Source: JAYODW01 sp038116745 (GTDB lineage Bacteria; Pseudomonadota; Gammaproteobacteria; Ga0077536). From it: 64,000 nucleotides of DNA. The first letter of the stretch is position 1. Each line of letters begins with the position of its first letter. A program made the translations under genes and the position numbers. The stretch spans positions 15,744-79,743 of the forward strand of contig JAYODW010000022.1 in assembly GCA_038116745.1 (NCBI GenBank), written 5' to 3'. Below, one piece after another: positions 17,631-24,444 of this stretch. Under the pieces are notes generated by a model, which was given only the letters and a program-made list of their open reading frames with translations, had not been told where the DNA came from and searched no databases.

Positions 17631-18490
17631 GCTGCAGGCCGTTCGCCTGCCAGGGTCACGCGATACATCAGGCGTTGATGGCCTGCATGTCCACCCAGTG
17701 CGCGGTGCGCCACACGACGGTTGTCCCACAGCAACAGAGTGCCTGCCTCCCACCGATGCCGGTACACAAACTCGTCGCGCACCATGTGCCGGAAAAGGAA
17801 CTCCAGCAGCGCGCGGGACTCGTCCTCGCGCAGTCCGACAACACGCAGCGTATAGACGGGATTGATAAACAAAGCTCGACGGCCGGATGGCTGATGCGTG
17901 CGCACCAGCGGATGCACTTCAATCGCTTCCGCCTGCGGGGACACGACAATCGACATCGATCGACTCGCATCATCACGCGCAAAAAGCCCCTGCGGACCAT
18001 AGGCCCGGACTGCGGAGTGCTCCGCGCGCAGGGACAGCAGAAAACGCTGCACGGGATCCGACAGGGCATCGAAAGCGCTTGCGCAGTCGGCAATCAGCGT
18101 GTCGCCGCCGAATGGTGGAACCTCGACTGCATAAAGCAGGGTGCCGCTCGGCGGCACCGGGAGAAAGCTCCAGTCGGAATGCCACGCGCTACCGAATACA
18201 GGCGCGATTTCGCGAGGACCGTGACTGACCGCGACGACATGCTGCGCACCAGGCACGGGTCTGACGAAGGGATCGATCCCGATGGGCCCGAAGCGCCCAG
18301 CGAAGTCTTCCAGGCTGCGAGCGTCCAGCGCCTGCCGCGGAAAGACGAGCACTGGAAACCGTGCCCAGGCTGAATGCAGTGTCGATAACACGACCGGACT
18401 CAGCGGCTCAGACAGATCAATGCCAGTGACGGTAGCCACAAGCGGCGCAATGCCAGGCGTGACATTGATAGCTGTTGAAGCGGCGGTCAT
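17627..18490 (-). CDS. TauD/TfdA-family Fe(II)/2-oxoglutarate-dependent dioxygenase
   Basis: 287 residues. The iron-binding facial triad is visible as His104-x-Asp106 in WHSDWSF and a distal His near 262 in RVAHRALGG; the following Arg in LMYRVTL would bind 2-oxoglutarate. Members hydroxylate small substrates such as taurine, sulfonates or aryloxyalkanoates; nothing here identifies the substrate, and no sulfonate transport genes are adjacent. It is the first gene of a tamA-tamB transcription unit, joined to tamA by a 4-base GTGA overlap, an odd partnership that is probably just co-transcription. It diverges from the cupin gene across a 241-base intergenic region. Confidence 0.9.
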   Translation of the reverse strand: MTAASTAINVTPGIAPLVATVTGIDLSEPLSPVVLSTLHSAWARFPVLVFPRQALDARSLEDFAGRFGPIGIDPFVRPVPGAQHVVAVSHGPREIAPVFGSAWHSDWSFLPVPPSGTLLYAVEVPPFGGDTLIADCASAFDALSDPVQRFLLSLRAEHSAVRAYGPQGLFARDDASRSMSIVVSPQAEAIEVHPLVRTHQPSGRRALFINPVYTLRVVGLREDESRALLEFLFRHMVRDEFVYRHRWEAGTLLLWDNRRVAHRALGGHAGHQRLMYRVTLAGERPAA

Positions 18491-18668
18491 AGCGCTAAGG
18501 ATGCTGCGAGCAGTAGTGCCATTGTAGCGTCCCGTCGGTTACGCACTGTGTAGTCAGGAAAAGGCTCTTCGCGGTCGGACGGGCCAAGGTGACGCCCTCA
18601 GCGCCGTATAAGCGACCCGACAGCCGCACTTCACCCCGACCCTCTGAGCGGGCAACAATAGGCACTCA

Positions 18669-18701
18669 GGCGCACCCCTGTGCTGACGTCCTGGGTGCGC
18701 C
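18669..18701. promoter_or_regulatory. Inverted repeat in the leader of the cupin gene
   Basis: Two perfect 9-base arms, GGCGCACCC (18669-18677) and GGGTGCGCC (18693-18701), separated by 15 bases. It ends 30 bases before the cupin ATG within the 241-base divergent region (18491-18731). It could be an operator, or an RNA hairpin in the 5' leader. There is no T run, and the position ahead of the gene argues against a simple terminator. Confidence 0.45.
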
Positions 18702-18731
18702 GTCGTGTTGACCCTGTCGAGGAGAATCGAG

Positions 18732-19367
18732 ATGTCGTTTGATGAACAGATCCCGCGAAAATATCCGAGCCGTGAAGAGATGCGGACTCGCGTCGCCCGT
18801 TTCAAGGACCTCAAGGGATTCGACGGCGGTCTGCCCGACAGCTATATGCCCGCCGCCGAGCGCATTCTTTACAACGTGATCGGTTTTCAGCCGCCGGAAT
18901 CTGAAGAAGCCGGCGTCGTCTCACCCGTGGGCGCCAAAGCCGCACGCATGTCTGCCATCAAAATCACCGAAGGATTCAACCTGGCCTACTGCGAAGCCAA
19001 GCCCGGCAAGGGCCCGATGATGCACAACCATGACACCAACGAGACTTTCGTGGTGATGACGGGTCGCTGGCGCGCAAGCTGGGAGAACGCCGACGGCAGC
19101 GTGGAACACGAAGATCTCGACCCGCTGGATACAATCTCGTTCCCCCCGGGCGCCATCCGTCGTTTTGAAAATGTCACGGATGGCCCGGCAGATGAGTACA
19201 GCGTCCTCATGGTGATCATTTCCGGCGATTCGCCCGGCGCGGAGTTCACCCGTGAGGCGATGACTGAAATAGAGGGCGCTGGGGTCCTGGACCAGTACGA
19301 AGCCGGTGTGGGTGGTGACGACTGGGTGAAACCCCATACTGACGCCTCCCGCATCAAAGTCGCCTGA
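18732..19367 (+). CDS. Cupin-domain protein of unknown function
   Basis: 211 residues with one cupin beta-barrel in the second half. The first metal-binding motif is seen as His98-x-His100 and Glu104 (HNHDTNETF). The second motif normally supplies a His after PPG, but here it reads PPGAIRRFEN, so that fourth ligand is missing. Some residual metal binding is possible. The start at 18732 has an AGGAG ribosome site 8-10 bases upstream and is preferred over an in-frame ATG at 18705. The N-terminal 80 residues are not a recognised domain. It is divergent from the dioxygenase; a joint catabolic role is conceivable but unsupported. Confidence 0.85.
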   Translation: MSFDEQIPRKYPSREEMRTRVARFKDLKGFDGGLPDSYMPAAERILYNVIGFQPPESEEAGVVSPVGAKAARMSAIKITEGFNLAYCEAKPGKGPMMHNHDTNETFVVMTGRWRASWENADGSVEHEDLDPLDTISFPPGAIRRFENVTDGPADEYSVLMVIISGDSPGAEFTREAMTEIEGAGVLDQYEAGVGGDDWVKPHTDASRIKVA

Positions 19368-19548
19368 CGCCGATCGCCGAGAGTCCCACGCGCCTGACCG
19401 CGCGGGGTGACGACGCTGGTCCAGGCAGCGGACTGCAGCCCCTGATCCGAACGCAACTCAGGGATCGAGAAACAACATCCGGCTCCGTTGGGGCACCCTG
19501 CGGGGCGACCCAGCACAGCGGCACCCGCGGAAGCTCTCTTCACCACCG

Positions 19549-21744
19549 ATGATTCCGACACCCGTGACCAAGGATCTCGTGCTGCTCGGTGGCGGCCACG
19601 CGCACGTCGAAGTCCTGCGTCGCTTCGGTATGCAGCCGGAGCCGGGGTTGCGGATCACTCTCATTACCCGCGAGCTACACACACCCTACTCCGGCATGCT
19701 GCCCGGGCTGATCGCCGGGCACTACACCGCCGATGAGGCTCACATCGACCTCGCGCCACTGGCTGCGTTTGCTGGTGCCCGGCTGTTTCACGACGAAGTC
19801 TGCGGTATTGATCTGATGACCCAGCGGATCAGCTGTCGCACCCGTCCCCCGGTAAGTTATGACCTGCTGAGTATTGATACCGGCGCGGAGCCGAACGTCG
19901 CGGTATCGGGCGCCGTTACACACGGCGTCCCTGTAAAACCGGTGAGCCAGTTCTACCCCCGCTGGCTCGCGGTTTATGAGCGCCTGCGTCGCTCGCCAAC
20001 AGGACTGTCCATCGCCGTCGTGGGTGCGGGCGCCGGCGGCGTCGAGCTGGTCCTCGCCATGCAGGAGCAGATCTGCACCACGATCGACGGCGCTCAGGTT
20101 CAGTTTCACTTGCTCACGGCCAGCGAGGAAATTCTGGACAGCCACCCCGCGCGACTGCGCCAGGCGTGCCGCAGGCGTCTGCAGGACGCCGGGATCAGCG
20201 TGCACATCGGCTTTGAGGTCGTCAGTGTTGAAGAGCCGGGCGTCCTGATAAGCAACACTGGGCAGCGTCTCAGAACGGACGAAATATTCTGGGTCACGCA
20301 CGCTGCAGCGCCGAGCTGGCCGCGTGATGCCGGTCTGAAGACCGACAGCGCTGGCTTCATTGCGGTCGATGCCGACCTGCAGTCTGTCAGCCATCCCGGC
20401 GTGTTTGCCGCCGGTGATATTGCGGCGGTTGCGCCTTATCCGCGTCCCAAGGCAGGCGTGTTTGCGGTGCGCCAGGGACCACCCCTCGCCGACAACCTGC
20501 GCCGGGCTGCTCGACGAGCCGCGCCCCGGGCTTACCGTCCCCAGCGTCGATTCCTGAGCATCCTCTCTCTGGGAGCGCGGTCAGCCGTCGCCTCGCGCGG
20601 CGCTTTATTCGCATCCGGCACATGGGTCTGGCATTGGAAAGACTTCATCGATCGGCGCTTCATGCGCCGGTACCAGGAGCTCCCGGCCATGCAGCCTGCG
20701 CCTGCAGGCGACACAGCCGTTGTTGACGACATGCGCTGCGGGGGCTGCGGCGCCAAAATCGGCGCTGAAGTCTTACGCGAGGCGCTGACAGTGCTGGCCC
20801 CGGCACGCCGAGCGCATGTGCTGCTGGGCATTGAGGAGGGCGACGATGCTGCTGTAGTGCGGGTGCCTGCAGACCGTCTCGCGGTGCAAACGGTCGATGC
20901 CTTCCGCAGTTTTATCGACGACCCCTGGACTCTGGGTCGGGTAGCTGCTCACCACGCACTGAACGATATCTACGCCATGGGCGCAGAGCCCAGCACGGCC
21001 CTTGCAATGGTCACCCTGCCCTACGCCGAAAGTCGTCTGATGCAGGAAGACCTGATGCAGCTCCTGCGCGGCGCCGTCACCGTACTGGAGGCTGCGGACA
21101 CCACCCTGGTCGGTGGGCACACAGCAGAGGGCGCGGAGCTCGCCATCGGCTTTGCGGTTAACGGTCATGTCGCCCCCGAGCGGCTGGTGCGTAAACGCGG
21201 CGTCTATCCTGGCGACCGGCTGATCCTGACCCAGCCTCTCGGCAGCGGCGTGCTCTTCGCCGCCGCGATGCGCGGCCTGGCGCAGGCCCGCTGGATCGAG
21301 GCTGCAATCGGGCACATGTGCACGTCTAAAGCGGACGCTGCGCGCTGTTTCCTCGAACACGGAGTGCACGCGATGACCGACGTGACCGGATTCGGCCTCG
21401 TCGGTCATCTGCTGCAGATGCTTGATGGTCACGGCGCCACACTGAACCTCGGCGAGTTGCCCCTGTACGCAGGTGCCGAAGTCCTCGCCGCACGCAAGGT
21501 GCGCAGTACGCTGCACGAGGAAAACAGTCGCGTCAGAGATCGGGTCAGCGCGACGCACAGAGCGGCGTTTGCAGACCGTTACGAATTAGCGTTTGACCCG
21601 CAGACCGCCGGCGGACTGCTGGCTGCGATACCGGACGCACAGGCGGGCGTCTGCCTGGAAGCGCTGCACCATCTCGGTTTTAGAGAGGCCCGGGACATCG
21701 GGAGTGTCGACTCAGTGAAAGGGTCACTTCACCTCGTCGACTGA
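19549..21744 (+). CDS. selD: Flavoprotein-SelD fusion: FAD-dependent oxidoreductase / selenide, water dikinase
   Basis: 731 residues. The N-terminal half (about 1-370) is an NADH-dehydrogenase-like FAD/NAD(P)-binding oxidoreductase, with the dinucleotide motif LLGGGHAHVE at 11-20, a second one at VVGAGAGGVELV, and a GVFAAGDIA FAD-ribityl motif. The C-terminal half, from about residue 393, is selenophosphate synthetase: MRCGGCGAKI (Cys397 and Cys400), the GDDAAV metal-binding Asp pair, VDDPW-like IDDPWTLGRVAAHHALNDIYAMGA, VGGH and a C-terminal DPQTAGGLL. SelD makes selenophosphate from selenide and ATP, the selenium donor for Sec-tRNA. Such fusions are known in several bacteria; the flavoprotein may supply reduced selenide. 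The position of the catalytic residue is Cys, so this protein does not itself need Sec. It faces the selenoprotein/selC unit, which supports a joint role. Confidence 0.94.
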   Translation: MIPTPVTKDLVLLGGGHAHVEVLRRFGMQPEPGLRITLITRELHTPYSGMLPGLIAGHYTADEAHIDLAPLAAFAGARLFHDEVCGIDLMTQRISCRTRPPVSYDLLSIDTGAEPNVAVSGAVTHGVPVKPVSQFYPRWLAVYERLRRSPTGLSIAVVGAGAGGVELVLAMQEQICTTIDGAQVQFHLLTASEEILDSHPARLRQACRRRLQDAGISVHIGFEVVSVEEPGVLISNTGQRLRTDEIFWVTHAAAPSWPRDAGLKTDSAGFIAVDADLQSVSHPGVFAAGDIAAVAPYPRPKAGVFAVRQGPPLADNLRRAARRAAPRAYRPQRRFLSILSLGARSAVASRGALFASGTWVWHWKDFIDRRFMRRYQELPAMQPAPAGDTAVVDDMRCGGCGAKIGAEVLREALTVLAPARRAHVLLGIEEGDDAAVVRVPADRLAVQTVDAFRSFIDDPWTLGRVAAHHALNDIYAMGAEPSTALAMVTLPYAESRLMQEDLMQLLRGAVTVLEAADTTLVGGHTAEGAELAIGFAVNGHVAPERLVRKRGVYPGDRLILTQPLGSGVLFAAAMRGLAQARWIEAAIGHMCTSKADAARCFLEHGVHAMTDVTGFGLVGHLLQMLDGHGATLNLGELPLYAGAEVLAARKVRSTLHEENSRVRDRVSATHRAAFADRYELAFDPQTAGGLLAAIPDAQAGVCLEALHHLGFREARDIGSVDSVKGSLHLVD

Positions 21745-21776
21745 ACCGTATGCGCGCTGCCGCTCCCGCGCGGTAT

Positions 21777-21809
21777 GCGGGCGCCCTGCCCCGTCGGGGC
21801 GGCGCCCGC
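21777..21809. terminator. Bidirectional terminator-like hairpin between convergent genes
   Basis: Outer arms GCGGGCGCC (21777-21785) and GGCGCCCGC (21801-21809) pair perfectly, with an inner GCCCC/GGGGC stem around a GTC loop. It sits between the stops of the selD fusion (21744) and the selenoprotein (21823). The following T-rich stretch is short (gttcttg), so termination in either direction is plausible but not certain. Confidence 0.75.
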
Positions 21810-21822
21810 CGGGTTCTTGCCG

Positions 21823-22479
21823 TTAGTTCGCTGAAGCCAGCGAGCGCAGCGCCGCCAGGGTCGCCTCGGGTTCAGGTCGTGCGGTGTAATCAGGGTCAAC
21901 GTCCACGTCCCTGACTATCCCCGAGCTGTCTACCACGATGCGTCCTGGCATCGGCAGGGTCCAGCTGTCCTCACCGTTACATAAGGGCAGGTTGATACCG
22001 AAGTTGCTGTAAATCGTGCGCAGCTCCTCGGGCAGGTCGAAACGCAGACCGAGTTCAGCGGCGTAGGCATTGCCGGCATCTCTCAGGATGTCGAAACCCA
22101 GCCCGTGTTTCTGCACCATGCCAGCGCTGTAGGCCGGCATCTGTGGCGTAAGCGCGACGAGGGTGGCGGGGATGCCGGAGATTTCGTCAAGAATTTCGTG
22201 CAGAGCGTACAGCTCCACATTGCAGTAGGGTCACCAGTGCCCCCGAAAGACGGTGAGCACGACAGCGCCCCGTTCGAGCAGGTTTTCCGAGCGCACCATG
22301 TCGCCATTCTGATTTTCAAGCGCGAACGGTGGCAGCGGACTGCCGACCCGGATCACGCCATCCAGAATGCCCGAGGCGCGCAGCGCATCGGTGGCGCCCT
22401 GCATGGTCTGCAGGGCATCCGGAGGGATCCGCGCAGCCGCACCCTCGCGGATCTCATCGAGCTTTGATTTCAGCGACAT
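21823..22479 (-). CDS. Peroxiredoxin-like selenoprotein with in-frame UGA (Sec83)
   Basis: 218 residues if the in-frame TGA at 22231-22233 is read as selenocysteine. The frame before the TGA ends FRGHW and the frame after it starts PYCNVEL, giving W-U-P-Y-C, a UxxC redox motif where peroxiredoxin-like AhpC/TSA family proteins carry CxxC. The thioredoxin-like fold continues to the natural stop at 21823 without any frame change. The ATG at 22479 has a GGAGG site 8-9 bases upstream. Support for recoding is threefold: homology on both sides of the TGA, a hairpin with a GU in its loop just downstream (22199-22224), and the tRNA-Sec gene 48 bases upstream with selD next door. A gene caller that ignores recoding would report two broken fragments. 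It probably reduces peroxides in the cytoplasm. Confidence 0.93.
22199..22224 (-). promoter_or_regulatory. Candidate bacterial SECIS hairpin within the selenoprotein gene
   Basis: Just after the UGA, the mRNA can fold into an outer TGCA/TGCA stem, a one-sided internal bulge, and an inner GAGC/GCTC stem closing a five-base loop, UGUAC. The loop begins 20 bases past the UGA, within the spacing used by bacterial SECIS elements, and has the GU expected for SelB contact. Folding was done by hand. Confidence 0.6.
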
Positions 22480-22527
22480 TGAACATTCCCTCCAGCTACA
22501 TGAAGCGATGAGGCCAACCACCGCAGT

Positions 22528-22622
22528 TGGCGAAAGAGGTGGGAGTCGAACCCACCGGACAGCTTGTGGCCGTCCCCACGGTTTTGAAGACCGGGCGCCC
22601 CACCGGGAGACGAGACTCTTCC
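22528..22622 (-). tRNA. selC: tRNA-Sec (anticodon UCA)
   Basis: 95 bases including the encoded CCA, the same length as Escherichia coli selC, with recognisable similarity along its length. It has the UCA anticodon in a CTTCAAA loop, a six-pair D stem with a short loop, a long variable arm that pairs over seven bases (GGACGGC with GCTGTCC), and a TTCGACT T loop. The acceptor arm pairs GGAAGAG with CTCTTTC (one G-U), which with a five-pair T stem gives 12 stacked pairs rather than the usual 13. The anticodon stem has a C-U mismatch at its top. It reads UGA for selenocysteine together with SelA and SelB, neither of which is in the window. No terminator separates it from the selenoprotein gene 48 bases downstream. 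Confidence 0.95.
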
Positions 22623-23004
22623 GCGGGGGATGCTATCAGGGCTCGAAAGACGGAACCAAGTAGGCGCCTGTGGCCGCCATCCTGCGTCGAATGTTTGTTA
22701 TCGAGCCTGTGCATGAACACAGCGAATGCTCACGACTGAGATTTTCTATTAGGTAATCAGCTTAAACCGCTGAAAGTATGAGATTTGTTTCTGTTGTTTT
22801 TTGAGCTTCAGGAAAATTACCTAACTTTCTGAAAAATAAAAGTTTATTTGCACGAATAAAGCAGGCACTATGTGGAGAGCCACTGCCTCTGAAGAACCCA
22901 AGTTCGCACCGCCCTTCGCGGCCGCGCACTGAGGCCGGTCCGAGCTGAGCGGCGGAATAAGGACATTTCGCCAAGCTGTTTTCAATGCAACGCTGCGAGG
23001 TGAC
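22623..23004. promoter_or_regulatory. AT-rich divergent intergenic region between selC and the TolC-type gene
   Basis: 382 bases with no convincing gene. From about 22741 to 22870 the sequence is strikingly AT-rich compared with everything around it. It contains a 9-base inverted repeat, TTAGGTAAT (22749-22757) and ATTACCTAA (22816-22824), and a small stem TCAGC/GCTGA (22757-22773). It should carry promoters for selC leftward and for the exporter/giant gene unit rightward. AT-rich islands of this kind often bind H-NS-like or other regulators. Short minus-strand frames here lack ribosome sites and family features. Confidence 0.55.
22630..22659 (-). promoter_or_regulatory. Possible promoter of selC
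   Basis: On the minus strand TTGGTT (22654-22659) and TAGCAT (22630-22635) are separated by 18 bases, and the second lies 7 bases before the tRNA 5' end. The match to sigma70 boxes is only partial, so this is a guess by position. Confidence 0.3.
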
Positions 23005-24345
23005 ATGCCCAAGAGATTACGCAGCCTGGTTCGCCCCTCTGTTTGCATCGCGATTGCGCTGGCCAGCTGTCCGGTCTTCTGCGCGAATTTCGCAGATGTT
23101 TATCAGCTGGCCGTTGCCCAGGACCCGGTCCTGCAGAGTGCTCGCAGCCAGCGTGGCGCTGCAGGACAGGAAAAAGCAATCGCACTGGCCGATTACCTGC
23201 CTCAGTTCGGGATGCAGATAGAACGCAGCGAAACCGTGCAGGACGTGCTCAGCACGGATAATCTTGTTTTCACCTCCGGCAAGGCGAATTATCCCTCGAC
23301 CAACTACACGGCGACCCTGTCGCAGGCCATCGTCGATATGGCCGCGTTTTCGAACATCAAACGCAGCCTCGCGGCGATCGAAGCAGCTGATGCGGAGCTC
23401 ATTCAGGTCGAGCAGGACCTCGTTTTAAGAACCGCCGAGGCTTACTTCGCCGTACTGGCTGCGCAGGACCAGCTGAGCTACGTGCAGGCGGAGAAAGCCT
23501 CAGTGCGAAAAAATCTGGAGCTGGTCCAAGCCCAGCATCAGTCCGGTCTGGCTCGCATCACCGATCTGCGTGATGCCGAGGCACGCTACGCAACCGTGCT
23601 TTCGAGCGAGTCCGAGGCGCGCAACGACCTATACGCGTCACAGTTGAAGCTGGAGGAAATCATCGGCAGCTCTTCCGAGCAGCTGTCGCCGCTGCTGGAA
23701 GAATTCGAACCGACCCGTCCGCAGCCTGATGACGTCAACACGTGGCTGCAGGTGGGTGTGGAGACCAACCCCACCGTGCTCTCGCGACGCAAGCAGCTGG
23801 AAGCCGCGCGGCACGAGGTCGATCGTCTGCAGGCCGGTCACTACCCAGAAATCGGCTTCGAAGCACGTTATGACCGCAACGACGCGCGCGGATCCCTGTA
23901 CGGCGGCGGCAGCGAAGTTGAGACGGTCAAATATGCCTTCCAGCTGCGCGTGCCGGTACTCGCGGGCGGCCGGGTATACGCACAGGTGAAGCAGGCGGCT
24001 GAACTCCTGGAGCGCGCCCAATCCGAGGTCGACCGCGCCCAGCGGGACGTGAAACGTCGTACCGAGACCAGCTTCGTCGGTATTGAGAGCGCCATCGCCC
24101 GGGTACAGGCGATGACCAAGGCGGTCGAAGCGCAGGAGCTGGCGCGAACAGCTAAGGACGAGAGCTACCGCGCCGGGCTCCTGACCCTCATCGCAGTGCT
24201 GGACGCCGAGCGCGACCTGTTCATCGCGCGCGCCGATCTGGCCCGCGCGAAATACGACTTCATCCTGGAATCACTGCGTCTGGAGCAGGCTGCAGGAAGT
24301 CTAGACACCGACGACGTGAGCCGCGTGAACGCCTGGCTGCAATGA
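23005..24345 (+). CDS. TolC-family outer-membrane channel protein, type I secretion
   Basis: 446 residues with an N-terminal signal peptide (about 1-27, hydrophobic CIAIALASCPVFCA). Two homologous halves of outer-membrane efflux protein (OEP) type follow, with long heptad-rich helices such as LAAIEAADAELIQVEQDLVLRTAEAYFAV split here as LAAIEAADAELIQV and LRTAEAYFAV, and matching LLERAQSEVDRAQRDV in the second half. It would form a trimeric channel across the outer membrane for an ABC transporter/adaptor pair. GAGG lies just before the ATG. It is 99 bases ahead of the giant RTX gene in the same direction, which makes it the likely exit duct for that product. The ABC and adaptor genes are not in the window and may lie beyond the giant gene. 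Confidence 0.92.
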   Translation: MPKRLRSLVRPSVCIAIALASCPVFCANFADVYQLAVAQDPVLQSARSQRGAAGQEKAIALADYLPQFGMQIERSETVQDVLSTDNLVFTSGKANYPSTNYTATLSQAIVDMAAFSNIKRSLAAIEAADAELIQVEQDLVLRTAEAYFAVLAAQDQLSYVQAEKASVRKNLELVQAQHQSGLARITDLRDAEARYATVLSSESEARNDLYASQLKLEEIIGSSSEQLSPLLEEFEPTRPQPDDVNTWLQVGVETNPTVLSRRKQLEAARHEVDRLQAGHYPEIGFEARYDRNDARGSLYGGGSEVETVKYAFQLRVPVLAGGRVYAQVKQAAELLERAQSEVDRAQRDVKRRTETSFVGIESAIARVQAMTKAVEAQELARTAKDESYRAGLLTLIAVLDAERDLFIARADLARAKYDFILESLRLEQAAGSLDTDDVSRVNAWLQ

Positions 24346-24444
24346 AAGCTGCCTCAGAGAGCATTCGCCGCGAAGGTCCCCGGCTGACGTCACACTCCAC
24401 CCTCCGCGTTTTCGCGCGGCGTACGGTACAAACGGAGTAGGCCC

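Noticed and set aside
22231..22233. The TGA as a nonsense mutation creating a pseudogene
   Set aside because: The reading frame and fold continue past it, the position matches a redox Cys, and selC and selD are adjacent, so recoding is the better explanation.
22762..23048. Short minus-strand frames in the AT-rich intergenic region
   Set aside because: No ribosome site, no recognisable domain and composition unlike neighbouring genes; one overlaps the TolC start in antisense.
24346..24444. Terminator between the TolC gene and the giant gene
   Set aside because: Only a four-base CGCG stem around TTTT is present, too weak to stop transcription; co-transcription is more likely.
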